DNA of 64,000 bases. Source: Branchipolynoe longqiensis. Lineage: Eukaryota; Annelida; Polychaeta; Phyllodocida; Polynoidae. Shown one piece after another: positions 20,461 through 32,727 of this stretch. The notes beneath the pieces were generated by a model. It had not been told where the DNA came from. It made no database searches and was given only the letters and a program-made list of their open reading frames with translations. The translations under genes were made by a program, and so were the position numbers. Where the stretch lies: the NCBI GenBank assembly GCA_030323885.1, contig CM059192.1, positions 64,225,593-64,289,592 of the forward strand. The letters are read 5' to 3'. The stretch's first letter is position 1, and each line of letters starts with the position of its first letter.

Positions 20461-21419
20461 TTATCTTTGGGAATTTAGGTCAGTGTTTTTAGTTTTTTTA
20501 AATAAATTTAAAAGAGTCCACCAGTATCCGAGTTGGATATGTAGGATCAAGTATAGGTAAATGTCGTAGTTTTCTCAAATTCCATGCTTTCATCCAACAA
20601 TGCAGCTTTGATTGTTCTGCTGCTGAGCGACCGACCGTTAATTTATCTTTGGAAATCTAGGTAGGTGTTTTTAGTTTCTAAGATTTGGTGCTTTCATCCA
20701 ACAATGCAGCTTCGATTGTTTTTCCACTGAGGTTCCAATCTTTGGAAATCAAATAAGGTTGATTAAATGTGACTAATTCATTAAGGTTAACTAATTAAGT
20801 GTGTGAGGAAGGACAACCGCCCACCGTCCTATTGGGACTATTTGAAATCACTCCGCCACCCAAGCCTTATGTTCACAACAAGTTAGCACAGGTTTTGGGG
20901 TTTTGTTTGTTCCGATGGAACCATGTTCTAGTGACTTCATACGGCACTAGTGTCATTCCACCAAGCAGAAGACACCCTGTGTGAAATTACCAACAATAAT
21001 CCAGTCCTTGCATATTCGCTGAATGTCGAATTAGACAATCTGCAGCGTTATAACGCATGCATTATATGGCAGTAACTTACCATATTGAATGGGCCCTTTG
21101 TTAATATTCACATAGTGCATTACATAGCACATATATCTAAATATTTATGAAAAGAGTAAAGCACTAGGGGTGTTTGTGCCAGTGCTATATTACGCAGTAT
21201 CAGATGGTTCACATAGTGCCATTTATAGCAGAGAGTATATGTCACATTAAGAAGCATATTTAAAAGGATTCTTTGAAGTACGAGTGAGGAATCACGACTC
21301 AAATACACAACAATGCTCATGTGGCCTCAATCATTTATATGGCTGAGGGTTGGTAATAACGAACCAACATAAACAGAGCAACACAAAACATATAATAACA
21401 TGGGCCCAGCCGGGATGAG
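20461..21419. other. No gene recognised
   Basis: Mixed AT-rich DNA. A TCCAACAATGCAGCTT word with its neighbours occurs twice (about 20592 and 20697), with TTTATCTTTGGAAATC-like words nearby, suggesting a local duplication. The rest is featureless. Confidence 0.4.
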
Positions 21420-21690
21420 CGGGGTGGGGAAAGTGGTGGGGAGAGGGAGGAGGAGGGGGGGAGGGGGGAGGTGGAGGAGGGTTTGTGGCGGAGCTGAATG
21501 AGGAGGGTGTGTGGGGGGAGGGGTGGGGTAGGAGGAGGAGGGGGGAAGTGGTTGGGGAGCTGAAGGGGGAGGGTGTGTGGGGGGAGAGGGGAGGGGGGAG
21601 GGGAGGAGGTGTGAGGGGATGGGGGAGGTGGAGAAGAGTGTGTTGTGGGGAGGAGGGGTGGGGGAGAAGGAGGAGCGGGAGCAGGGGCGG
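21420..21690. repeat. G-rich GGAGG/GGGGAG simple repeat
   Basis: Purine-rich, G-heavy repeat abutting repeat R3. ORFs on both strands are compositional. Confidence 0.85.
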
Positions 21691-22160
21691 AGTCAGAGTG
21701 TAAAGTCTACAGCTCGAATCTGTGGTTGTGTAGGCAGGCCATAGTGAAATGAATACAGGCAAAGGGTGAAAGAAGAGAGAGAGTCAAGTCCTCAGGTTTA
21801 TTATTTATATGGTACATGGATCCAGGATAGTGTATTATCCCACCCATTCTCCCAATGAGAAACAAGCATTTCTAGCTCCACCAATGAGAAACAAGCATTC
21901 ATGGTTACAGTGATCTGCCCACCACCACCAAGCTGCATGCGTGTGGTGATCCTGACTAGCAGAGGGGGGATGGGGTAGTGGGTAGGGCTCTGAGTGCCCC
22001 TTACACACTATCTTACTAGCACCGCAATGTATATTTACCTATCAATCAAGCACCACCAGCAACTACACAAACACATCTATGCACCTGGCCATGTATACCT
22101 GTTTCACAAATAGAGCATTTGCATTCCCCCACCAATGCATCATTATCGGAATATATTACA
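21691..22160. mobile_element. Interspersed repeat R3, copy 1
   Basis: About 470 bp shared with 32875-33357. Both copies start near TGTAAAGTCTA.AGCTCGAATC and include GTGTAGGCAGGC, GGTTTATTATTTATATGG, AACAAGCATT, CTGCCCACCAC, TATTTAC and ATCGGAATA. On the minus strand ATAAATAATAAACC contains AATAAA. Both copies are flanked on both sides by simple repeats. No ORF is shared. The family is unrecognised. Confidence 0.7.
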
Positions 22161-22751
22161 AGAGGGTGTGGGAGGAGGAGTGAGTGGGAGGGCGGAGGGA
22201 AATGCGAGAGCAGGGAGAGGAGGTGGGGAAGGAGGGTGGAGGGGGAAGGGGGAAGGGGGGGAGTCGGAGGGTACAGGAGGGGAACGGGTGGGGAGGCGGA
22301 GGGGAGAGGAGGTGGGGATGGAGAGGGGAGAGGGAGGGAGAGGACGGGGTGTCGGAGGGTGATTGGGAGGCGGAGGGGGGAGGAGAAGGGAGGGGTAGTT
22401 GGTGAGGGAATGTAGGGCGTGGAAGAGTGGGAGGGAGAGGTGGAGGACAGGGAGTATGGAAGGGGGAGGTGATGGGAGAGGAGGATGAGACGGAGAAGAG
22501 GGATGGGAGCGGACAGAGTGGATGGAGAAGGGAGTTGAAGGGAGGGAAGGGGAGAGAGGAGTGAGAGGAGGAAAGGAGGGAGAGTGGGATGGAAAAGAGG
22601 GAAGGGGAGAGAGGAGTGAGAGGAGGAGAGGAGAGAGAGTGGGGTGGAAAAGGGGGAAGGGGAGAGAGGAGTGAGAGGAGAGGAGGGAGAGTGGGGTGGA
22701 AAAGAGGGAAGGGGAGAGAGGAGTGAGAGGAGGAGAGGAGGGAGAGTGGGA
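22161..22751. repeat. GGAGAG-type purine repeat
   Basis: Includes a tandem segment of about 50-55 bp (GGGGAGAGAGGAGTGAGAGG recurring from 22547 to 22740). Long minus-strand Pro/Ser/Leu ORFs are artefacts of the composition. Confidence 0.85.
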
Positions 22752-22856
22752 TCAAAGCAACGCAAAGCAACGCGAAGCAACGCAAAGCAACGCAAAGCAA
22801 CGCAAAGCAACGCAAAGCAACGCAAAGCAATGCAAAGCAACGCAAAGCAACGTCAA
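22752..22856. repeat. 10-bp tandem repeat CGCAAAGCAA
   Basis: About ten copies of CGCAAAGCAA with two single-base variants. Confidence 0.95.
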
Positions 22857-23460
22857 AGCTAGGTTATAACAAGGTCAGATCAGTTACATTCCTGTCGTGT
22901 GTAGGATCGACGACCCCGTTTTACCAATCTAACGTAAATGGGCGCACTTTACCAGAAACACGCCGGAACCAGCCCTTTTGGAAAGTGGATAGGTGTGGGT
23001 GCGTAGATGGGATGGGGTCGGGGTGGAGGTGGGAGTGTCGGTTTGGGGATGGGTGGGGTTCTGGGGGTGGGGTTGTGTGTTGTGAATGGATGGGTGTGTA
23101 TATGGATGTGCGCGTGTGAGTTTGGATGTGACTGTGGGTGTGTGTGCGGTTCGTTGATGTGTGAGAGTGTAAGATTAGGATGTGGTGAGGGGAGGGGTGA
23201 GGGGTGAGGGGTGAGGGGGGGTGTGGGTGGATGGGTGTGTTGTCTATGGGTTTACGTGTAAATGGATGTGTGGGTTGTGGGCGTGTAGATGAGTGTGTGG
23301 GTCTGTGGGTGTGGGTGCGTGCGTGGGGGTGAGGTTGGAGTTGAGAGTGTGGGTGTGGTGATCAGTGTGGGTATGGTTGTGGGTGGTGAGTGTAATGAAT
23401 CCAGGTGCGTGAATTAAGGTCTGTGAATCGAGGTGTCCGAATCTAGGTGTGTGAATCTCC
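22857..23460. other. GT/GGGTG-rich stretch
   Basis: Degenerate GTGTGGGTG-type low-complexity DNA from about 22990. No gene. Confidence 0.5.
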
Positions 23461-23474
23461 CACCACAGCGCAGC

Positions 23475-23735
23475 AGTCTCTGTTGGGAGATTGATTCTTT
23501 CAGCAGTCGTAGAGACACTGGAATCATTCTCCCAAACACAAACTGCTGCACCAGCAAGTGGAGGAGAGTGGAATCACTCTCCCAACATAGACTGCAATAG
23601 CAGTCTGTGCTGGGAGATTGATTTTATCAGCAGTCATGGAGGCACTGGAATCATTCTCCAAACACAAACTGTAGCAGCAGCAAGTGGAGGAGAGTCGACT
23701 CACTCTCCCAACACAGACTGCTGAGAGCAGCTGGT
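23475..23735. repeat. Tandem duplication, about 126-bp period
   Basis: Two copies contain GGGAGATTGATT, CACTGGAATCATTCTC and GCAAGTGGAGGAGAGT. Each copy also holds CTCCCAAC and GGGAGA words that can pair. Confidence 0.8.
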
Positions 23736-24324
23736 AGTGGAGAGCAGGCAAGAAGACAATCCAGAAGTCAACATCTGAATGTCGCTCCACCTGCTAACCG
23801 GAAGTTGCCCTGTGCGGAAAGTGGCTTTCGCTTGTCCCACTTCACCTGCCCTGATCAGGTCAACTGAGAGCTCACCTGTTAAATAACAACAAAAATACAA
23901 AAACAGAAAACGAAGATGAGGACTGAAAGTGAAAGGGGAAAAAGCGTGCCATTTCATCAATCACTAATAGAGACGGTGCTATTTGGTTTATTGACCGGAA
24001 GTAGTGACAGCAGAACCGGAAGTGGCGATATGTGCCTCTTTAGGAGCTAAGTGTCACTGATTGGCCTCAAGACTTGGAAGGAAAGGAGTGTTGATTAGAC
24101 AGAGACGCCGCCATCTTGATTCATTCTCCCAGTCTTCATTCCCCCCCCCCCCTACCAGCCCCACCAGCCCCAAAGGCTGGCGATCGGAATTGGAAATTGT
24201 TTTATTGTAATCGTTTTCTGTCCTCTTTGTTCTCTCTCCCTTCCTTTCTTCATCTTCTTTTCCCTCCTTCCTCTTCGCTTCTATCGGGAGATGCTCTCCT
24301 GTCTGTCTGCTCGAGGACTGTGCT
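23736..24324. other. No gene recognised
   Basis: Mixed DNA with a CCGGAAGT word repeated near 23800, 23996 and 24016 and a C run at 24142-24151. No supported ORF. Confidence 0.4.
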
Positions 24325-24410
24325 GGCTATCCTGACTGCGCTGCGCTGACTGCGCTGACTGCGCTGACTGCGCTGACTGTGCTGACTGTGCTGACTATTT
24401 TTGCTCTGCT
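24325..24410. repeat. CTGACTGCG tandem repeat
   Basis: Repeats of GCGCTGACT and then GTGCTGACT, period mostly 12 bp. Confidence 0.85.
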
Positions 24411-24440
24411 CACCGTGCTATGTCTGTCGTCTGGCCCAGG

Positions 24441-24784
24441 TTAAAGCTGCATAGTCCGATTAAAACATAAAATTGTCAAAACCAAAACAATTATCTAGAT
24501 TTGATCCTACATATATATCTACCTTAGCTGCTGGTGCACTTATTAAATATCTGTTATCACATATAAGGAGATACAGAGTCAATTAATACACCCTTATGGT
24601 GATAGAGTTTTGGCAAGTTTGCCCAAATTAATTTAGCATGTTTCCATTTCAAATATCTCAAAAGTTAGCGATTTAAAATAAAAGTTACTTCAAACTAAAG
24701 TAAGGTAGATTATAACGAACACCATAATGTGTTTATCTCAGAAAATGAGATAAACACAAAACCATCGGACTGTGCAACTTTAAC
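24441..24784 (+). mobile_element. MITE-3, complete copy, TTAA-flanked
   Basis: The ends are TTAA-AGCTGCATAGTCCGAT and ATCGGACTGTGCAACT-TTAA: inverted repeats with two changes, each next to TTAA. A TTAA duplication is the hallmark of piggyBac-type transposition (family knowledge), so this is read as a non-autonomous piggyBac-like MITE of about 340 bp. A TA duplication with longer ends cannot be excluded. Related copies: 1279-1450, 29449-29676, 33887-34140 and 54353-54718. No coding capacity. Confidence 0.75.
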
Positions 24785-24836
24785 AGCCCCGGACACGCAA
24801 CTACGTCACTTCCGACCATTGCTCCGTGCATAAATT

Positions 24837-24888
24837 ACACCCCCACCCCCACCCCCACCCCCACCCCCACCCCCACCCCCACCCCCAA
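24837..24888. repeat. (CCCCCA)n microsatellite
   Basis: About eight hexamers. The minus strand, (TGGGGG)n, can form G-quadruplexes. It is interstitial and short, so not evidence of a chromosome end. Confidence 0.95.
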
Positions 24889-25204
24889 CGGTGCTGCTTA
24901 CCGCCATGTGAGGGAGAATCCATACGACTGAGGTGATGGTGCTTCCGTGACACCCTGTAACTCATCCCGGACGGTCTGAGCCGACCCCGGCGCCGAACCT
25001 TCTCTTCGTCAGCCTCGAATGTCGTCTGCCACAGCCTGGGGCCGGCGCCGCCATGTTGGAGCTGTATGACTGGTGGCGCCACCCGGCGGCGGTCAGCGAC
25101 ACCCAGCGGTCTGATATAAGCGCTAAAACCGTTACCATGTACCTAATGCATCAATTGAGCAGCCTCCTCCAATCACTGCCTAATAGTAATAGGACATACC
25201 GTGA

Positions 25205-26130
25205 TGGAGGGGGGGGGGGTGATGAAGTTGGGAGGGGGGGTAGGATAGGAGGTGGGGTGGGGGGAGGTGGATAGGAGAGGGGGGTCGGTGGGATAGGAGG
25301 TGGAGGGGAGGTGGGGAGAGGGGGGGGGGGAAGATAGGAGGTGGGGTTGGAGGAGGTGGATAGGAGAGCGGGTCGGTGGAGGCATAGGAGGTGGGGTTGG
25401 GGGAGGGTGGATAGGAGCAGGGGGGGGGGGAGGATAGCAGGTTAGGAGAGCGGGTTGGGGGGAGGATAGCAGGTGGGGCTGAGGAGTAAATAGAGTGAGG
25501 AAGCGCTGAGGGTGATGAGATGAGGGGTGATGGGTAGGTCGTGAAGTTGTGAGGGGTGAGGGGTGAGGGGTGAGGGCTGGGTGTAGTGAGGGGTAGGTCG
25601 TTATTGGATGAGGGGTGGGGGTGAGGGTGGAGGGTGAGGGGGTTGAGGGTGGAGGGGTGGAGGAGGTGAGGGTGGAGGGGGTGATGAGGTGAGGGGGTGA
25701 GTGGGGTCCAGGGTGGACGGGGCAAGGAGTGAGGGGGGGTCAGGGGAAAGGTGGTGAGGTTGTGAGGGTGTGAGGGTTGAGGGGTGAGGGTTTAAGGGGT
25801 CAGGGTGGGGTTGAGGGTTGAGTTGGGGGTGCGGGGTAAGAGGGGTGAGGGGATGAGGGGGTGACAGGGTGACAGGGTGAGGGATTGAGAGGGTGAGGGG
25901 TGAGGGGTAGGGCTGAAGGGATCGAGGGGGAGGGGAGAACGGGTTGAGGGGTGAAGGGTGAGGGGTGAGGGGTGAGGGGTGAGAGGGTGAGGGGTGAGGG
26001 GCTGAGGGGTGAGGGGTGAGGGTTAATGTTTAAGGGGTGAGGGGTGAGTGGTGAGAGTTGAGTTGTGAGGGGTGAGTTGTGAGGGGTGAGTGGTGAGGGG
26101 TGAGGGGTGAGGGGTGAGGGGGTGACGCGG
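25205..26130. repeat. GGGGTGAGG G-rich minisatellite
   Basis: Starts as GGAGGTGGGG-type units and changes near 25540 to (GAGGGGT)n-type units. Proline-rich minus-strand ORFs are artefacts. Confidence 0.9.
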
Positions 26131-26309
26131 GGCTGTACATGCATATCGACTTCAACCAGTCCAGTTTGCTGCCCAAAGTGTTACTTAGTACGGCTAAAAG
26201 TTACCCAGCATGCAATGTGATCCAAAAGAACTTATCTGGTCTGCAGTGTGATCTAAAAATACATACCCAGCCAGGAGTATGAGCAATAAGATTTTACTCA
26301 GCCCCCCAA

Positions 26310-27945
26310 ATAGAACAGTAACAAACAGCACCCCCTTCAACCGTAAGTAGAATAGTGACAAACAGCTCTAACAAGCTAAATAATAGCACCCCATAACCCA
26401 GCAGTAGAAAGTAACAAACAGCGCCCCATAACCCAGCAGTAGAACAGTAACAAACAGCACCCCATAGCCCAGCAGTAGAACAGTATCAAACAGCACCCCA
26501 AAACCCATAAGTAGAACAGTAACAAACAGCACCCCATAGCCCAGCAGTAGAACAGTTTTTCAAACAGTGACCCATAACCCAGCAGTAGAACAGTATGAAA
26601 CAGCGCCCCATAACCCAGCAATACAATAGTAACAAATGGCATCCCATAACCCAGCAGTAGAACAGTATCAAACAGCACCCTATACCCCAGCAATATAGCA
26701 GTTCAAAATGCACCCCATAACCAAGCAGTAGAACAGTATCAAATGGCACCCCATAAGCCAGCAGGAGAACAGTAACAAACAGCATCCCATAGCCCAGCAG
26801 TAAAACAGTATCAAACAGCACCCTATACCCCAGCAATACAGCAGTTCAAAATGCACCCCATAACCAAGCAGTAGAACAGTATCAAATGGCACCCCATAAG
26901 CCAGCAGGAGAACAGTAACAAACAGCATCCCATAGCCCAGCAGTAGAACAGTATCAAACAGCACCCTATACCCCAGCAATATAGCAGTTCAAAATGCACC
27001 CCATAACCAAGCAGTAGAACAGTATCAAATGGCACCCCATAAGCCAGCAGGAGAACAGTAACAAACAGCATCCCATAGCCCAGCAGTAGAACAGTATCAA
27101 ACAGCACCCCAAACCCCAGCAATAGAGCAGTAAAAATGTTGCCGCATAACCCAGCAGTAGAACAGTATCAAATGGCTCCCCATAATCCAGCAGTAGAACA
27201 GTATCAAACAGCACCCCATAACCCAGCAGTAGAACAGTAACAAATAGCACCCCATAACCCAGCAGTAGAACAGTATCAGACATTGCCCCATGACCCAGCA
27301 GCAGAACAGTAACAAATGGCACCCCATGAAACAGCAGTAGAATAGTATCAAACAGCACCCCATAACCCAGCAATAGAGTAGTAACAAATGGCACCCCATA
27401 ACCCAGCAGTAGAAGAGTAACAAATGGTACCCCATAACCCAGCAGGAGAACAGTATCAAAAGAGCGCCCTATAACCCAGCAGCAGAACAGTAACAAATGG
27501 CACCCCATAACCCAGCAGTAGAACAGTATCAAACAGCGCCCCATAACCCAGCATTAGAACAGTAACAAACAGCACTCCATAATCAAGCAGTAGAACAGTA
27601 ACTAATGGTACCCCAAAACCCAGCAGTAGAACAGTATCAAACATCACCCCATAACCCAACAATAGACCAGTCACAAATGGCACCCCATAAGCCAGCATTA
27701 AAACAGTAACAAATGGCACCCCATAACCCAGCATTAAAACAGTAACAAATGGCACCCCATAACCCAGCAGTAGAACAGTTTCAAACAGCACCCCATAACC
27801 CAGCAGCAGAACAGTATCAAACAGCGCCCCATAACCCAGCAATAGAGCAGTAACAAATGGCACCCAACAACCCAGCAGTATAACAGTATCAAACACCACC
27901 CCATAACCCAGCAGCAGAACAGTAACAAATGGCAGTAGGAGACCA
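26310..27945. repeat. 36-bp minisatellite with 143-bp higher-order repeat
   Basis: About 45 units resembling CCCATAACCCAGCAGTAGAA plus CAGTAACAAACAGCAC. Since 36 is divisible by 3, long minus-strand ORFs with a 12-residue Leu/Gly/Tyr period appear in more than one frame; frame shifts between units and the lack of any start, signal or non-repeat part argue against a gene. Four units form a higher-order repeat of exactly 143 bp at 26681, 26824 and 26967. Confidence 0.9.
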
Positions 27946-28429
27946 GCCCGCCATACACGCAACACTGAAGACCTTACGCCTACGTGACCGATACGTTCCT
28001 GAGACGTTTACGTGACCGCAGCGATGCCAACACATCTCTCTTGTTACACCCCATTGTGTTGACAGACATTTTATTGCAGAGCATTCGTGTAGAGAGTGGA
28101 TCATCAGTGATTCTCCAAGACATAAAACTTCTAACCAGACGGTGTAGTGTCAAATTATGCCACCGAAGGGCGCCAGTGATAATTGGGTCAGCGGCTGCTG
28201 CTGATTTAGAGCCAGTATTTGGCTCTAATCTGGATCTCTGCAATCAGGCACCAGATGAACTGAGGTCAACATCCGTAATTGTTTCAGAACTTATTTAGAA
28301 ACGTCGCAATTATCCTGCTTTAGGTAATAATCGTTGGCTGCATGACGTCACGACTACGTCACAACTACGCTAAGCACACGCCACGTGCATATCGGGAGAC
28401 CTCACTAGCATCTAACGACTAACTGATCA
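27946..28429. other. No gene recognised
   Basis: Unique-looking DNA. A plus-strand ORF of about 100 codons (27984-28298) has no recognised domain, and an overlapping minus ORF of similar length suggests chance. Confidence 0.4.
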
Positions 28430-29335
28430 GCCTGGCAGGAGTACGTCACGAGTACCTCACGAGCAGGTCACGAGCGCGTCATGAGTAGGTCGCGAGCAGG
28501 TCAAGATCAAGTCGAGCACATCACGACTACACCATGAGTAGTACGTCACGAGCAGGTGGTCACGAGCAGGTGGTCACGAGCAGGTTGTCACGAGCAGATG
28601 GTCACGAACAGGTCACGAGCATGTCACGAGCAGGCCACGAGCTGGTCATGACTACACCATGAGTATGTCACGAGCCTGTCATGAGCAGGTCACGAGCTCG
28701 TCACAACAACAAAATGAGCATGTCACGAGCCTGTCACGAGCAGGCCACGAGCTCGTCACTACTACACAATAAGCATGTCACAAGCAGGGCACGAGCTCAT
28801 CACAACTACACAATGAGCATGTCACGAGCCTGTCACGAGCAGGTCACGAGCTCGTCACGACTACACAATGAACAGGTCACGAGCAGGTCATGAGCATGTC
28901 ACGAGCAGGGCACAAGCTCGTCACAACTACACTATGAGTATGTAATGAGCCTGTCATGAGCAGGTCACCAGCTCGTCACAACTACACAATGAGCATGTCA
29001 CGAGCAGGGTACGATCTCATCACGACTACACAATGAGCATGTCACGAGCCTGTCACGAGCAGGTCATGAGCTCGTCACGAGTATGCCATGAGCATGTCAC
29101 GAGCACGTCACAAGCATGTCACGAGCCCCTCACGAACAGGTCACAAGCACATCATGAACACGCTATGACCGCGTCAAAAGCACATCATGAGCATGTCATG
29201 AGCACATTATGAGTTTGTCACGAGCCCCTCACGAACAGGTCGCGAGCGCGTCACGGGCACATCGTGAGCATATCATGACTATTCATGACTACCTCATGAC
29301 TATGTTACCACTACATGACGAGCACGTCACGAGAG
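28430..29335. repeat. GTCACGAGCA short-period satellite
   Basis: The core unit of about 10 bp, GTCACGAGCA, is repeated with changes. A looser higher-order pattern of roughly 55-60 bp is marked by CACAACTACACAATGAGCA and CGAGCTCGTCAC. Confidence 0.85.
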
Positions 29336-29448
29336 AAGCCGCATCGAGAGCCTGTGCCAAATCCGCCTTCACAACAGGAGAGCTCCGCGATGTTCCGTTC
29401 AGCAGGCACGAGGCACCGCATCTACAAACCTGGAGGGGTGACTTCCTC

Positions 29449-29676
29449 TTGAAGCTACAAAGTCCGATGAAAACATAACATTTTGAAAACCAAAACAATT
29501 ATCTAGATTTGATTCTAAATATCTACTTTAGAATTAGATACTGATGCATTTATTAAACATTTACTAGCACATAGAAGCGAATACTGAGTCAATTAATAGA
29601 ACATGTTACTGCAGAAACCTATGGTGCTAGAGTTTTGGCAAGCTTGCAAAAATTAATTTAGCATGTTTCCATTTCA
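29449..29676 (+). mobile_element. MITE-3 copy, cut off by LINE-1
   Basis: Begins GAAGCTACAAAGTCCGATGA and follows the 24441 copy through CATGTTTCCATTTCA, where LINE-1 sequence starts. The right part is absent at this junction. Confidence 0.65.
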
Positions 29677-32206
29677 TGCGAGCTTTCGCTCTTGGCGTTC
29701 CTTGACGGCCCGAAAGCCCGGGAGGCAGTTTGCCAAAGACGAGCTTCCAGCAAAGGTGTGAGCCAATTCTTCACTAATTTCGTCGAGTGATGTGAGAATG
29801 GTGCCGTTGTGTTTCAAGTGCTGGACTACAGAAGAATCACCTCCCTTTCGTTTGATTCTCCTGATCATTGTCCACACTTTGCCCAACGGCGTGTGCATGG
29901 TGATGCTAGAAACAAATTGTCTCCAACACTGCCTACGCGCTTCTTTGATTGTTCTGCGAGCGCGAGCGCGCAGAATTGTAAAGAGCGCCAGATTTTCAGC
30001 AGTCGGTCTCCTGTGGAATTTACGCCAAGCTTTCTTTCATTCCTTAATAGCCCTCCTGCAGCTGTCATCTAACCATGGAGGCGTCAAACGCTTGGGAGTT
30101 GCCGAGGTCTTCGGAACAGTTTTCTCTGTTCTCTGCAATCCATCTCAGCATCTCAGTGAAGGCATCAATGTCACTGATGTCTGGAGTGAACTCCTCGCAA
30201 CATAGGGTCTGGAAGGTGGGCCAGTCGGCTTTACGAAGCCACCAGCTCCTCTCTCGCTCTACGGGAGATGCCCCCCCCCCCCCACAATTAAGAATAATTG
30301 GGAAGTGGTCGCTCCCCCAGAGGTCGTCCCAGACCCTCCACGAAAAGTCCAGTGCCAGTTCTGGTTCTACAATGCTGAGATCGATGGCAGAGTATGTTGC
30401 GTAGCCGGGATGCAAATATGTGTATGAACCATCGTTCAATACACACAGAGCATGACCGGCCACAAGGTCTTCAATTCTCTTGCCTTTAGCATTCCTATTG
30501 TCCCCCCCACCCCCATAATAGGTTGTGGCCGTTCAAGTCACCCATAAGTAAATATGGGGATGGTAACTGGTCCACAAGGGCGTCCAGTTATTGTAAAGTG
30601 AGAATGGAGCTTGGAGGAATGTAAATGGAACAGAGAGTTACAGTCTTATGCAGAGTCAGACGAACAGCTACAGCCTGTAGTGTCGTGTCTAACGCCACTG
30701 GCATACATACCACATCACGTCTGACCAAGATGGAGGAGCCGGCAGCGGCTCAGTCTCCATCTGGTGCGTGCTTGTTATGAATGGTGTAGCCTTTAAGACT
30801 ACAACTCTCAGAAGCTTTTATATAAGTTTCTTGTAGGCAAACAGCAAGTGGATTGAGGTTGCAACAAAGAAGAGACAACTCTTCGATGTTGCTCCTAAAA
30901 CCTCGGCAGTTCCATTGAATAAGAGATGCACCTGTCACTGTCATTTTGGAGCAGTGACAGGTGTTCTCCCCCTCGCCTTTCGTTTGAGGGAGAGACTTCG
31001 ACTACGGGTTTCCACAGTCTCAGGCATCTCAATATCAGCCAGCACCCGATATCTATTTGACATTAAGTTTTTGGAGATCGATGACCCCCTAGACATTTTG
31101 TCCGTAGGGGTCAAAGATCCCTTCGGAACTCGGTCCGACAAATTGTTCTTCTTCTTTTTGGGCATCGCCGGCTCAGCCACCGTCTGCACCGCAATACTAT
31201 TATTACTATTATTACTTTTGGTCGAACCCGGCGTCGGATTTGAGACTGGGGTGAAGGCAGTGGGCTTCCCTCCAGTCAACCACATCAGTTCAGTCTGGCG
31301 TTCAATTGTCCTGTCGGAGACTTTGGCTGCCACAGCATAGCTCTTGGTGGTTGGCGAGGGAGTATTCGCCTCAGCCAACCTTCGAGCTTCTGGGTAGCTT
31401 AGCCGCTTCTCAGACTTGATCTGCTGAATGAGCTTTTCTTTTTTCCAGACAGGACAGTCTTTAGATATGGCCATATGGTCACCCAGGCAATTGGAACATC
31501 TTGCCTGGTTTTGACAACTGGTGTTGTCGTGACCTTTCTGACCGCACTTAAAACAGATGGTTTAATTTTTGCATCTATCCTTGCCATGACCAAACTTCTG
31601 GCATTGGAAGCGCCGAAGTAGGTTTGGGATGAAGACATCCACATTCACACTAAGGTCTCCAATTTTCAAATTCTTGGATGGAAAAGGTTTGCCAAACGTG
31701 AGGATATATTTCCCTGTTTTTATGGACTTGTTATCCCTCTTTATAACTATTCTTCATACGTTTAACACTCCTTGAGACTTGAACTCATGTGCTATCTCAT
31801 CCTCATCAACACCATCAAGATCTCTAGTCCGAATTACTCCTTTCCTAGAGTTGAGAGTTCGATGAGGAGAGGCCTTGATGCTGATGCCTGCTAGCATGCT
31901 TGCACGTAGCAGATTGTTGGCATGCGCTTTCTTAGCACACTCCTCCAGAATATGTCCACTTTGTAGCTTCTTGACGTCTTTGACTGTGCCAGCGATTCCC
32001 ATAATGCCCTTGTGAATGGAAAAAGGGGAAAGTTTGGCAACTGATGCCTCGTCATTCAATGATTCAATCATAATGAACCATGGCCAATCATCAGCGTTCG
32101 GACGTGAGTCCGAATCCGAGTCCGATTTCTTTTCCGTGTCTAGTAATCTTTTCTTATTATTTGGGGGGTTTTGAGTATCCATATTGAATTGTTTTGGGTT
32201 TGTCAT
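29677..32206 (-). pseudogene. LINE-1: decayed non-LTR retrotransposon (ORF1 and endonuclease)
   Basis: The minus strand encodes an ORF1/Gag-like protein from 32206 (PWFIMIESLND, LSPFSIHKGI, KGVIRTRDLDG), continuing after frame breaks into a zinc-knuckle region and a KS-rich tail to 30941. ORF2 starts near 30944 with an APE endonuclease: LIQWNCRGFRSNIEEL, LAVCLQETYI, then WDDLWGSDHFPII near 30340. The linker before the RT follows to 29677 (GKVWTMIRRIKRK). The reverse transcriptase is missing: the element stops at a MITE-3 fragment. The domains fit the I/Jockey/Nimb group; the clade is uncertain. Frameshifts and stops occur in both ORFs, and a poly-C run at 30272-30283 breaks the endonuclease. 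Losing the 3' part is unusual, since LINEs normally lose the 5' part. Confidence 0.75.
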
Positions 32207-32727
32207 CCTCGCTCCCCACCCACAACGTAGCCCTCAAAATTGGGGTGTGTAGCGCTGTGGTAACCAACAGATACACACCAGGGATACGAGGATAATATAC
32301 TCTAGCATTGAGGCAAAAAAGCATAAGCAGTACTAGATTGACCCTAGCCACCGCCTTCTAGGAAGTGAAGAATGACTTGGTAATTGTGTAAATATAAATA
32401 TAAATACAGTTGTTGTACTATATATATATATTCATTCTCCATTAACCTACCTAGGGCTTGGCATGACCAGCCGATTGATTGGAAGGGGCCATTCCAACCT
32501 CTCGCCTAGATGAAGTCGATGCCAAAGTGAAGTGTTGGCCCACAAGGAGCCTTGGCCCCTTGCTGTCCTCATGCACCAGGATCCCTTCCTCCACCGACAC
32601 AAGCCATGACTCACGGCAAACAAGCCACCCCATTTGTCACCTTTTACGATCTGCAAGGGGGTGCAAGGGAACTATTCTACCCCGGTTCCCCATGGGTTTT
32701 GGTGGTAAGAGTGGATGGGTGACACAC
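32207..32727. other. No gene recognised
   Basis: The stretch 32207-32350 may hold the 5' UTR of LINE-1. An AT-rich patch is at 32390-32430. No supported gene. Confidence 0.4.

Noticed and set aside
24837..24888. Telomere or chromosome end
   Set aside because: The hexamer run is only about 50 bp, interstitial, and is not the usual animal TTAGGG.
26376..27965. Long minus-strand ORFs (up to 192 codons) resembling a Leu/Gly/Tyr membrane repeat protein
   Set aside because: They arise from a 36-bp tandem repeat read in several frames, with frame jumps between units and no non-repeat sequence.
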